A stretch of 56,966 nucleotides of DNA from Symbiobacterium terraclitae (lineage in GTDB: Bacteria; Bacillota; Sulfobacillia; Symbiobacteriales; Symbiobacteriaceae), in NCBI RefSeq assembly GCF_017874315.1, contig NZ_JAGGLG010000029.1:1-56966 (forward strand). Reading direction: 5' to 3'. The position numbers and the translations under genes are program-made. The stretch's first letter is position 1, and every line of letters starts with the position of its first letter. The notes beneath the pieces are model-generated. The model was not told the DNA's origin and searched no databases. It was given only the letters and a program-made list of their open reading frames with translations. This document shows, one piece after another, positions 16,966 to 23,573 of the stretch.

Positions 16966-17994
16966 TCAGCCTTGCTGACGTCGCCAGAGACCGTGCCCGA
17001 GCCCGCGCACGTCAAACACCGTATCCCACATGGCCAGCAGCACCAGGAGCTGCGGCCCCAGCGGGCCCAGGAGGAGCGTACCCAGGATCACGATCAGCGC
17101 GGCGGAGCCGCCGCTGAGCCCGCGCTTTCGGAGGTAGCCGTACGCCACCGCCACACCTGCCAGCATGAAGATCATCATGAGGGGGCTGAACACGTTCAGC
17201 AGCAGCTTCCCCCACCACGGCAGCGAGACCATGTCGCCGCTCAGGAAGAACGGGGCCAGGAGTGCCAGGGAGGCGTAGAGCCAGACGGACCAGGTCGGCA
17301 GGCGGAACTCCGCGAACGGCGTCCACGCGGGCACCTCGTGGCCGAAGCGCGGCAGGGTGAAGCGGCAGAGCATGTAGTTGACCGCGCTGCTGGCCACGCC
17401 CGAGAAGAAGATCGAGGCCGGCAGCAGCGAGCCCCACCGGATCCCGCTGCAGCATGTCCGCCATCATCCGGTACTGCTCCGCCATCTGCACCTGCGACGC
17501 CGAGGGGGCCCCGGACTGCGCCGCGGTCTGCTCGACCTGGGTGGCCACCGTCTGCATGCTGGCGATCATCGCGTCCAGCAGGGCCCGTACCTCGGGCTGC
17601 TCGAGCATGGCGATGAACGGGTCACGCCCGCCGAACATCGCCACGCGGGTGACGGCATAGGTGAGCGCGAAGCCGAAGAAGTACGCCAGCACCGCTGCGA
17701 TGCCGATGGTCAGCGGCCGCCACTTGCGGCGGAACCCGAGCCCGAAGACGAGGCCGGGAAGGATGCCGTAGGGGATGGTCAGGATGCCGGAGACCACGCC
17801 GCTGAACGCCATGGTGAAGAGGGTGGCCGCCACGGCGGTCAGCACGGCGGTGCGCCCGAGTACCTGACAAACGCCAGGACCAGGGGGATCGGCATCAGGA
17901 ACGAGAGCACCGGGACCAGGCTGAACACGACGATGAGCGCCGCCATCAGCCCGCCGAAGACCAGGCCGCGGGTCTGGGTGAATCGGCTTTGCAT
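16966..17994 (-). pseudogene. YybS-like DUF2232 membrane protein, disrupted by two frameshifts
   Basis: Three overlapping minus-strand frames together encode one polytopic membrane protein of about 340 residues. The order and position are those of YybS (DUF2232), which sits before rplI in many Firmicutes. The first frame runs from the ATG at 17994 (AAGGAG eight bases upstream), MQSRFTQTRGLVFGG, and ends in a stop near 17845. The second continues as RTAVLTAVAATLF; one missing base near 17858 in CGGGCGCACC explains the shift. The second shift, near 17415-17440, leads into LLPASIFFSGVASSAVNY and the last transmembrane helices to the TGA at 16966. Both breaks interrupt otherwise well-preserved coding sequence. 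They are either recent mutations or sequencing indels. Confidence 0.75.
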
Positions 17995-18076
17995 GCGGGT
18001 CGCTCCTTGGCTCGGGCAGGTGTTGCGTGAACAGGGGGACACCGCAGGCAGCGGTGCCCCCCTCATTCGGAACCGC

Positions 18077-18307
18077 CTATTCGACGGTAAACGGCAGCAG
18101 GGCCATGATGCGGGCCCGCTTGATGGCGACGGTCAACTGGCGCTGATGGCGGGCGCAGTTGCCGGAGATGCGGCGAGGCAGAATCTTGCCCCGCTCGGTG
18201 ATGTACCGCTTCAGGCGAGCGGCATCCTTATAGTCAACGTGTTCAATCTTGTCGACGCAGAAGCTGCACACGCGGCGCTTCGGTCGACGGCCACGCTCAC
18301 GACGCAT
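18077..18307 (-). CDS. rpsR: 30S ribosomal protein bS18
   Basis: bS18 forms a heterodimer with bS6 on the platform of the 30S subunit. The 76-residue protein has the conserved core [22 protein letters not shown] and ends in ALLPFTVE. It carries a cysteine pair in VCSFC and a further cysteine in GNCARHQ, consistent with the zinc-binding (C+) form. It closes the rpsF-ssb-rpsR operon, 21 bases after ssb. Confidence 0.97.
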   Translation of the reverse strand: MRRERGRRPKRRVCSFCVDKIEHVDYKDAARLKRYITERGKILPRRISGNCARHQRQLTVAIKRARIMALLPFTVE

Positions 18308-18328
18308 GGGTCCCTGTCCTCCTTTCGC

Positions 18329-18754
18329 TCAGAAGGGGACATCTTCGTCGTCGCCCAGGGTCAGCTCACTGCCCATGCCCGGCTCCCGGCGCGGGACCGG
18401 CACACTGCCGCTCCGCTCGCCGCCGGCGTGGTCGCGGGCGCTGTCGAGGAACCGGACCGTGGTGGCGACCACTTCGGCCCGCTCCCGCTTCTGGCCCTCC
18501 TGGTTGGTGTACTGCCGGATCTGCAGGCGTCCCTGCACGGCGACCAGGCGGCCCTTCTGCAGGTAGTTCGCGACCGTCTCCGCCTGCTTCTCCCAAACGA
18601 CGACGTCGATGAAGTCCGTCTCCCTCTCGCCCTGTTGGTTGATGGTACCACGGTCCACAGCCAGCCGCATGCTTGCGACGGCCTTCCCCGAAGGCGTGTA
18701 CCGCAGCTCAGGATCCTTGGTAAGGCGGCCAATCAAGATAACGGAATTGAGCAC
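18329..18754 (-). CDS. ssb: Single-stranded DNA-binding protein
   Basis: SSB coats single-stranded DNA during replication and repair and recruits partners through its acidic tail. The 141-residue protein starts with GTG behind AAGGAGGTAAGG. It has the OB-fold start MLNSVILIGRLTKDPELRYT, then DFIDVVVW and VQGRLQIRQY. A disordered linker follows, and the tail ends DDEDVPF, a good match to the partner-binding tip. It lies between rpsF and rpsR, its standard location. Confidence 0.97.
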   Translation of the reverse strand: MLNSVILIGRLTKDPELRYTPSGKAVASMRLAVDRGTINQQGERETDFIDVVVWEKQAETVANYLQKGRLVAVQGRLQIRQYTNQEGQKRERAEVVATTVRFLDSARDHAGGERSGSVPVPRREPGMGSELTLGDDEDVPF

Positions 18755-18775
18755 ATCCTTACCTCCTTCGGCGCA

Positions 18776-19063
18776 TTACTCCTCCGGACGGACGATCAGG
18801 AACCGGACAACCTCGTCGGTGATCTTCAGAACGCGGCTCAGCTCGTCCGCGGTCCTGGGCTCACCCTTGAAGTTGATGACCGAGTAATAGCCCTCCCGGA
18901 GATCCTTGATCTCGTAAGCCAGACGCTGCTTCTTCCAGGCGTCCGTCGACTCGACCACACCGCCGTTGTCGGTGATGAGGCCGGTGATCTTCTCGGCCAG
19001 CGCCTGGAGGGCCGCGTCGTCCAGCTCAGGCCGGGCGATTACCATGATCTCGTAGGCCCTCAC
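18776..19063 (-). CDS. rpsF: 30S ribosomal protein bS6
   Basis: bS6 is a platform protein of the 30S subunit that pairs with bS18. The 95-residue protein begins MRAYEIMVIARPELDD and contains KKQRLAYEIKDLREGYYSVINF, both family hallmarks. The start is GTG with GGGGAGGAGG upstream. It is the first gene of rpsF-ssb-rpsR and has a clear promoter about 100 bases upstream. Confidence 0.97.
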   Translation of the reverse strand: MRAYEIMVIARPELDDAALQALAEKITGLITDNGGVVESTDAWKKQRLAYEIKDLREGYYSVINFKGEPRTADELSRVLKITDEVVRFLIVRPEE

Positions 19064-19165
19064 GTTAGCACCTCCTCCCCATGGACTGATGGCTCCTCGT
19101 TTGGAGCAGGGAGGCAGCAGCCTTTCCGGCTGCGCCCACGATCTGCACGTCTTGCGTGCACATCC
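19064..19165 (-). promoter_or_regulatory. rpsF leader with hairpin, possible S6:S18 autoregulatory RNA
   Basis: The roughly 100-base 5' leader contains a GCAGCC...GGCTGC hairpin with a CCGGAAAGG-like apex. bS6:bS18 binds such leaders in many bacteria to repress its own operon. Only one hairpin and the position support this; the full motif was not verified. Confidence 0.3.
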
Positions 19166-19170
19166 AGTTT

Positions 19171-19199
19171 AATATAGCACGCACGGACAACCCGTGCAA
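19171..19199 (-). promoter_or_regulatory. rpsF-ssb-rpsR promoter
   Basis: On the minus strand TTGCAC and TATATT are separated by 17 bases, just ahead of the rpsF leader. The TTGCA-type -35 recurs at tRNA and T-box promoters in this window. Confidence 0.7.
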
Positions 19200-19215
19200 G
19201 CTGTGAACGCGCAAA

Positions 19216-19416
19216 TCACTCGGCTTCCTGCTTGGGGAATCGCTCCCGCACGCTCTTTTCGAACTTGGGGCGCGGGATCATCACGCGGTGGCCGCAGCCC
19301 AGGCACTTCAGCCCGAAGTCGATGCCGGTTCGGTAGATCTCCCACCGGTTCGCCCCGCACGGATGCGGCTTCTTGAGCCTCACCTGGTCGCCGATCTCAT
19401 ACTTCACTCGCTCCAC
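19216..19416 (-). CDS. DUF951 (YyzM-like) small protein
   Basis: This 66-residue cytoplasmic protein matches DUF951, found beside rpsF in many Firmicutes. Visible features are YEIGDQVRLKKPHPCG, W-E-I-Y-R-T-G-I-D and a CLGC pair before RVMIPRPKFEK, suggesting a small metal-binding or nucleic-acid-binding fold. The function is unknown. The GTG start has GGAGG nine bases upstream and lies inside the end of the CvpA-like gene by 13 bases, indicating translational coupling. Confidence 0.85.
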   Translation of the reverse strand: MERVKYEIGDQVRLKKPHPCGANRWEIYRTGIDFGLKCLGCGHRVMIPRPKFEKSVRERFPKQEAE

Positions 19417-20108
19417 AGACGCAACCCTCCACCGAGCACCAGCCCGCGGGTCCACTCGAATGCTTGTATGATGTAGGGCGGCGTGACCGAGCGGTTGACG
19501 ACGGCTCCCAGTTCAGCCGCGCCGTACACGGAGAGCGTCGGGATCACCCAGATCAGGAACAGGCTCAACCCGAGTATTGCTGCGATGCCCATCGCGGCCG
19601 CGCCCAGCAGCCGGTCGGCCGTCCCCACCAGGGGGAGCGACTGGATCACGTCGGCGAACAGCCCGCCCACCCAGCGTATGGCGATCGACAGCACCAGGAC
19701 CAGCACGATGAAGCAGACGCCGGTGCTCACCCCGGCTGCGAGCTGCTCCGCCGCGTGCTGCACCGCCAGGAGGTCGCCGGCCTCCGCCGACCGGGTGATC
19801 ACGTCCTCGACGAGCGGACGCCTGTAGATGTCCGGGATGGCGAAGGAGGACAGCGCCTCCGCCGCCGACTCAGGGGAGATCGCCGAGCGCCGCAGCAAGC
19901 CCTCGGTGATCTTGTCCTGCACGCCGAAGGCCTCGTTCAGCCAGCGCATGACGGGGCCCGTGAGCCGGCCTGCGAGCATCACCGCAATGAAGAAGGAGAC
20001 AAAGCCCAGGAGGGTGCGCACGATCCCGCGCAGCCACCCGCCGGCCAACGCCGTCAGGAGCAGGCCCGCGACCACCCAGTCGAAGCTGGTGAATGCGTTG
20101 AAATCCAC
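19404..20108 (-). CDS. CvpA family membrane protein
   Basis: The 234-residue protein has about four transmembrane helices, at roughly 12-30, 33-50, 127-147 and 170-195. The N-terminal FDWVVAGLLLTALAGGWLRGIVRTLLGF pattern (shown here for position only) is typical of CvpA-family proteins. E. coli CvpA is linked to colicin V export and envelope stress; the role in Firmicutes is unclear. It starts with GTG and is followed by the overlapping DUF951 gene. Confidence 0.82.
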   Translation of the reverse strand: MDFNAFTSFDWVVAGLLLTALAGGWLRGIVRTLLGFVSFFIAVMLAGRLTGPVMRWLNEAFGVQDKITEGLLRRSAISPESAAEALSSFAIPDIYRRPLVEDVITRSAEAGDLLAVQHAAEQLAAGVSTGVCFIVLVLVLSIAIRWVGGLFADVIQSLPLVGTADRLLGAAAMGIAAILGLSLFLIWVIPTLSVYGAAELGAVVNRSVTPPYIIQAFEWTRGLVLGGGLRLWSE

Positions 20109-20148
20109 GTTGATCCCTGCCTTTGCAGGATGAGGGGTCCGGGGGACC

Positions 20149-20166
20149 GGCCCTCAGCTGAGGGCC
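20149..20166. repeat. 18-bp perfect palindrome at the TPR gene stop
   Basis: GGCCCTCAGCTGAGGGCC overlaps the TGA stop of the TPR gene on the minus strand. Without a loop it is more likely a protein site or chance than a terminator. A second short inverted repeat, GGTCC/GGACC, lies just beyond it at 20136-20148. Confidence 0.3.
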
Positions 20167-20702
20167 ATTAGCAGCAGCGCGAGGAGCAGAGCCGTGAGCA
20201 CGCCGGCAGGCAGGCACCCGGCCCGGCGCTTGACGCGGCTCCCCAGGTCGGCCATGTCCTGCCGGATCTCGTTGTTCACCTGCTGCCGCTTCAGGCGCTG
20301 CGCTCGCTTGATCGCGTCGACGGCCTCGGAGATCCGGCCGAGCTTCTTGTAAGCGGCGTGAAGGTTCTCGTGGAAGGTGGGGTTGTTGGGATCCAGCTTG
20401 ACCGCCAGCTGGTACTTCTCCAGGGCTGCGGCGTAATCCCCCCGGGCGTAGTCGAGGTTGCCGAGGTTGCTGTGGGCCTGGGGCAAGTTCGGGTCCAGCT
20501 CGATCGCACGCCGCAGGTGCGCCTCGGCGCCCGCCAGGTCGTCCTTCTGCGCCAGGATGGCGCCCGTGCGGCTGTGCGCCCAGGCGACGGTCTCATCCTC
20601 AGCCAGCACCTGGCGGTACAGCTCCAGCGCCTCGTCCAGACTACCCCGGGCATAGGCGGCGTCTGCCCGGCTCAGAACCTCCGACAGCTCCTCCTTGTTC
20701 AT
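20154..20702 (-). CDS. TPR-repeat protein with C-terminal membrane anchor
   Basis: The 182-residue protein starts MNKEELSEVLSRADAAYARG behind AGGAGG. It contains about three to four tetratricopeptide repeats between residues 5 and 125, with the usual A-x-x-x-L-G-x-x-x-x-A...P pattern, for example LPQAHSNLGNLDYARGDY. It ends in a hydrophobic helix (LTALLLALLLMAL), so it is probably tail-anchored with the repeats in the cytoplasm. TPR domains bind partner proteins. The partner is unknown; the neighbouring genes are CvpA and yyaC. Confidence 0.82.
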   Translation of the reverse strand: MNKEELSEVLSRADAAYARGSLDEALELYRQVLAEDETVAWAHSRTGAILAQKDDLAGAEAHLRRAIELDPNLPQAHSNLGNLDYARGDYAAALEKYQLAVKLDPNNPTFHENLHAAYKKLGRISEAVDAIKRAQRLKRQQVNNEIRQDMADLGSRVKRRAGCLPAGVLTALLLALLLMALS

Positions 20703-20868
20703 AAACGCCTCCTGTGGGCCCATAAGTGCACATAGGTTTCCAGTGGTCGCCGTATACTTCCCTGTACCACGGTCGCCCAGACCGCTCTGGGAGGGAAGGC
20801 CATTGGGTGAAGGTGGGAACCTGCCTGCTCGACGCACAGCCTCCCACGGGGGGGAGACACGCATTCAT

Positions 20869-21420
20869 ATGGACGACGCCCGGGCGCCGGCCGTGATTGC
20901 AGCGGCGCTCGAAGGCTGTGCCGCCGGGCTGGCGGAGCGGTGTGACGGGCTCGTGGCGCTCTGTATCGGGACGGACCGCTCCATCGGGGACGCCCTGGGC
21001 CCGCTCGTCGGCAGCCGGCTCCAGGCGGCGTTCCGCGAGGGGATCACCGTGCTCGGCACGCTGGACAAGCCCGTTCACGCGGGCAACCTGGAGGAGGCGC
21101 TCGCCTGGGTGGGGCGCGCCTTCCGGCGGCCGCTGGTCGTGGCCGTGGACGCGTGCCTGGGGCGGGCCGAATCGGTTGGCATGCTCACCGTTGGCCCCGG
21201 CAGCCTGCGTCCGGGCGCCGGGGTGAGCAAGAGCCTCCCCGCGGCGGGCGATATCTACCTGACCGGAGTGGTGAACGTGGGCGGCTTCATGGAGTACTTC
21301 GTCCTGCAGAACACCCGGCTGAGCCTCGTCATGCGCATGGCGCAGGTGGCCGCCAGCGGGTTGGAACAGGGGCTTCGGGCCGTGCTGGCGCGGCGAGCGG
21401 CGGCACTGCACGGGGACTGA
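20869..21420 (+). CDS. yyaC: Spore protease YyaC (DUF1256)
   Basis: The 183-residue protein matches YyaC of sporulating Firmicutes, a relative of germination protease GPR that is made during sporulation. Key features are ALCIGTDRSIGDALGPLVG near residue 28, the VDACLG aspartate, GPGSLRPGAGV and SLPAAGDIYLTGVVNVGG. The start at ATG 20869 has GGGGGGAG about 12 bases upstream, slightly far. It is the only plus-strand gene left of the origin, divergent from the TPR gene and convergent with bactofilin. Its presence supports a spore-forming host. Confidence 0.9.
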   Translation: MDDARAPAVIAAALEGCAAGLAERCDGLVALCIGTDRSIGDALGPLVGSRLQAAFREGITVLGTLDKPVHAGNLEEALAWVGRAFRRPLVVAVDACLGRAESVGMLTVGPGSLRPGAGVSKSLPAAGDIYLTGVVNVGGFMEYFVLQNTRLSLVMRMAQVAASGLEQGLRAVLARRAAALHGD

Positions 21421-21424
21421 TGCG

Positions 21425-21458
21425 CATCGCCCGTCCTGGCCTGCCAGGGCGGGCGATG
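21425..21458. terminator. Bidirectional hairpin between convergent yyaC and bactofilin genes
   Basis: CATCGCCCG pairs with CGGGCGATG around an inner CCTGG/CCAGG stem. It lies between two genes that both end here. U-runs are weak on both strands. Confidence 0.55.
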
Positions 21459-21467
21459 ATGTGCGGA

Positions 21468-21872
21468 TCAGTCTCCGGCGGTTCGTGTGCTCGACTGGGA
21501 ATCGGCCTGATCGGGCGACGACATCACGCTCCGGCCGTGGAAGCGGGCCCCCTCATGGATGACGAGGTGACCGCAGCGGACATCGCCCTGCAGGTGTGCC
21601 CCGGGGAGCAGTTCCAGCTTCCCCTCCACCTCCACGTCGCCGCGAATCTCACCGGCCATGGCGAGACCCTTGGCCTTGACCGTGGCCTGCAGCCGGCCCT
21701 TGGGGCCGATGATCAGATCCCCGTTGTGGTCAATGGACCCCTCGAGGAAGCCGTCTACCCGGACGACGCCGGTAGACTGAATGGAGCCCTTGATCTGCGT
21801 GCCTTCCCCGATGAGGGTCTCGACCTTCCCGTAGGCAAGGCCGTCTGCCGTAGGCTTTCTGCTGCGGAACAC
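21468..21872 (-). CDS. Bactofilin (DUF583) cytoskeletal protein
   Basis: Bactofilins form nucleotide-independent polymers through a beta-helix built of short repeats. The 134-residue protein shows the repeat periodicity with glycine turns: IGEGTQIKGSIQS, VRVDGFLEGSI, LIIGPKGRLQATVKA, MAGEIRGDVEV and LHGDV-like turns. Flexible tails lie at both ends. GTG at 21872 was preferred because the ATG six bases upstream leaves only one base after GGAGG. It lies 22 bases downstream of an M23 peptidase gene, a recurring pairing in which the bactofilin positions the hydrolase. Confidence 0.92.
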   Translation of the reverse strand: MFRSRKPTADGLAYGKVETLIGEGTQIKGSIQSTGVVRVDGFLEGSIDHNGDLIIGPKGRLQATVKAKGLAMAGEIRGDVEVEGKLELLPGAHLQGDVRCGHLVIHEGARFHGRSVMSSPDQADSQSSTRTAGD

Positions 21873-21893
21873 GTCCATTCCTCCGGTTGGGTT

Positions 21894-22949
21894 CTAGTTT
21901 AGGTACGGTGCAGGGTCGACCGCCACACCGTTCAACTGCACCTCGTAGTGCAGGTGCGGGCCTGTGCTGAGCCCCGTGCTCCCCACCCAGCCGATCAGGT
22001 CGCCGCGGACAACCTCCTGGCCGACGGTGACGTTCCAATCCTGCATGTGCCCGTAGAGCGTCCTGTATCCGTAACCGTGATCAATGATGACGCACTTGCC
22101 GTAGCCGCCCGCCAGCCAGTCGGCGTACACCACAGTTCCCGCCCCGGTCGCGTAGATGGGGGTTCCGTAGTCCTGACCGAGGTCCATTCCGTCGTGGAAC
22201 TGGTACCCACCGCCGAACGGGCTCCACCGCGGGCCGTACTCGTCGGTGATCTCAGCGCCGTACACCGGCCAGCCCGTGGGCCGGTGCGCCAGATACTCCA
22301 ACCGGGCGGCCAGTTGCTCGCGCCCGTCGATCAGCGACTGCGTCGAACGCTGCAGCGCCTCGAGCTGGAGCTGCATGGTCGTGCTGGTCTGGCGGGCCGT
22401 TGCCAGGGTGCGGTCTGCGGCCTGGGGAAGCCGTGCCAGCTTCAGGTCCAGCGCCAGCGTGTCGCGCCGGCCGATTATGTAAGGGGCGACATCTCCCGGA
22501 AGGACCGCTCCCAGCGTGAGACCCAGCCGGGACTGCGTCTCGCTGAAGTCTGGTCCGCCCCTGGCGGTTGACGGTGTTACGGCGGTTCTGCCCTGTGAGG
22601 AACGCGAGGGCGGAGTCGGGCCGCCCTCGGTCATGGCGTCGAGATCCCGCTCGAGCTGCCGGATCTGCATCAGCTCGAGCTCAACCCGCTCAGCGGCCTG
22701 CTTCATCTGTTCGATTTCGGCCTGCTGGAGCCGCGCCTGCTGGCGCAGCTGCTCCATCTCGCCAACCTCTGCCTGCAGCCGCTTCACCTCGCCTTGGAAG
22801 TACCAGACTCCCAGGGAAAGGGCCGCGATGACCAGTGCCACGAGCAGGGCTCCCGCCCCGAGCAGGGCGGGGTAGAGGTTAAGGCTGTAGCTCCGCCTGC
22901 CGGTCGGCGGGACGACGATGATGGTGAGCCTGCTGGCCCTCTGCGACAA
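21894..22949 (-). CDS. Membrane-anchored coiled-coil M23 peptidase, bactofilin partner
   Basis: The 351-residue protein has a short cytoplasmic tail of about 25 residues (LTIIVVPPTGRRSYSLNL) and one transmembrane helix at about 28-50. A coiled coil rich in Leu/Glu/Gln spans about 52-107, followed by a linker. The C-terminal M23 domain has intact zinc motifs: FHDGMDLGQDYG and GPHLHYE. M23 domains cleave peptidoglycan cross-links. Peptidases with this tail commonly sit beside bactofilin genes, and the tail is thought to bind the filament. The TTG start follows a G-rich Shine-Dalgarno (GGAGGGGGG). Confidence 0.9.
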   Translation of the reverse strand: MSQRASRLTIIVVPPTGRRSYSLNLYPALLGAGALLVALVIAALSLGVWYFQGEVKRLQAEVGEMEQLRQQARLQQAEIEQMKQAAERVELELMQIRQLERDLDAMTEGGPTPPSRSSQGRTAVTPSTARGGPDFSETQSRLGLTLGAVLPGDVAPYIIGRRDTLALDLKLARLPQAADRTLATARQTSTTMQLQLEALQRSTQSLIDGREQLAARLEYLAHRPTGWPVYGAEITDEYGPRWSPFGGGYQFHDGMDLGQDYGTPIYATGAGTVVYADWLAGGYGKCVIIDHGYGYRTLYGHMQDWNVTVGQEVVRGDLIGWVGSTGLSTGPHLHYEVQLNGVAVDPAPYLN

Positions 22950-23001
22950 CGCGCCCTGTCCCCCCTCCCTGACTGGTCGTGCTTCTCAGGCATAAATGGA
23001 C

Positions 23002-23041
23002 AAACAGGCAATGTGGGATTTCAACCCCACTTTGCCTGTTT
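23002..23041 (-). terminator. Terminator-like hairpin after the DUF4446 gene
   Basis: AAACAGGCAA and TTTGCCTGTTT flank GTGGG/CCCAC, giving a long stem with small mismatches and a short loop, ending in TTT on the minus strand. It separates the DUF4446 gene from the M23 gene. Confidence 0.65.
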
Positions 23042-23069
23042 CCTTCCTGCGCATGCAAAAGTATGCCTT

Positions 23070-23573
23070 TCAGGACTGCGCGGGTACGTTCTCCCTGGCC
23101 CGCGAGAGCGCCTGCTTCTCCTCCTCGGTGAGGGTGTAGGAGGACTGCCCGCCGCGGATCGGCTTGGCGTAGGTCCGGCACTCGCTCCGCCCATAGAGCG
23201 AGGTGAGGACGATCCCGTTGTCGCGGCCGTCCAGCAGCGCGATGGAGAAGCTGAGGTCAGCGCCCACGTCAGGGAAGGCGTTGAAGCGGACGATGCCGAC
23301 GCGCTGCACGTGGTCGAGCGCCGCGCGCTCGAGGTCGGCCATCCGGCGGCGCAGGGCTTCCTGGCCGGCCTTCAGGTCGGCCAGCCCCTCCTGGTGCTGG
23401 ATCAGGAGGTCGTCGATGCTCAGGTCAGGGTTGCGGTCTAGCAACACCCGGTATCTCCTCAGCAACCGGCTCTGGCGGATCAGGACAATCAGCATGATGA
23501 ACAGCGCGAGCAGACATAATCCGAGCGCTGAGAACGCCAGTACAACGGGATCAATCTGCGTAAGGAACGGCAC
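23070..23573 (-). CDS. DUF4446 family single-pass membrane protein
   Basis: The 167-residue protein has one transmembrane helix at about 9-32, a coiled-coil-like segment, then the conserved DUF4446 core. The core is VGIVRFNAFPDVGADLSFSIALL, then GIVLTSLYGR, YAKPI and YTLTEEEKQAL. The function is unknown. It is found next to parB in many Clostridia, which fits here once the repeat block is skipped. The GTG start has AAGGAGG seven bases upstream. Confidence 0.87.
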   Translation of the reverse strand: MPFLTQIDPVVLAFSALGLCLLALFIMLIVLIRQSRLLRRYRVLLDRNPDLSIDDLLIQHQEGLADLKAGQEALRRRMADLERAALDHVQRVGIVRFNAFPDVGADLSFSIALLDGRDNGIVLTSLYGRSECRTYAKPIRGGQSSYTLTEEEKQALSRARENVPAQS

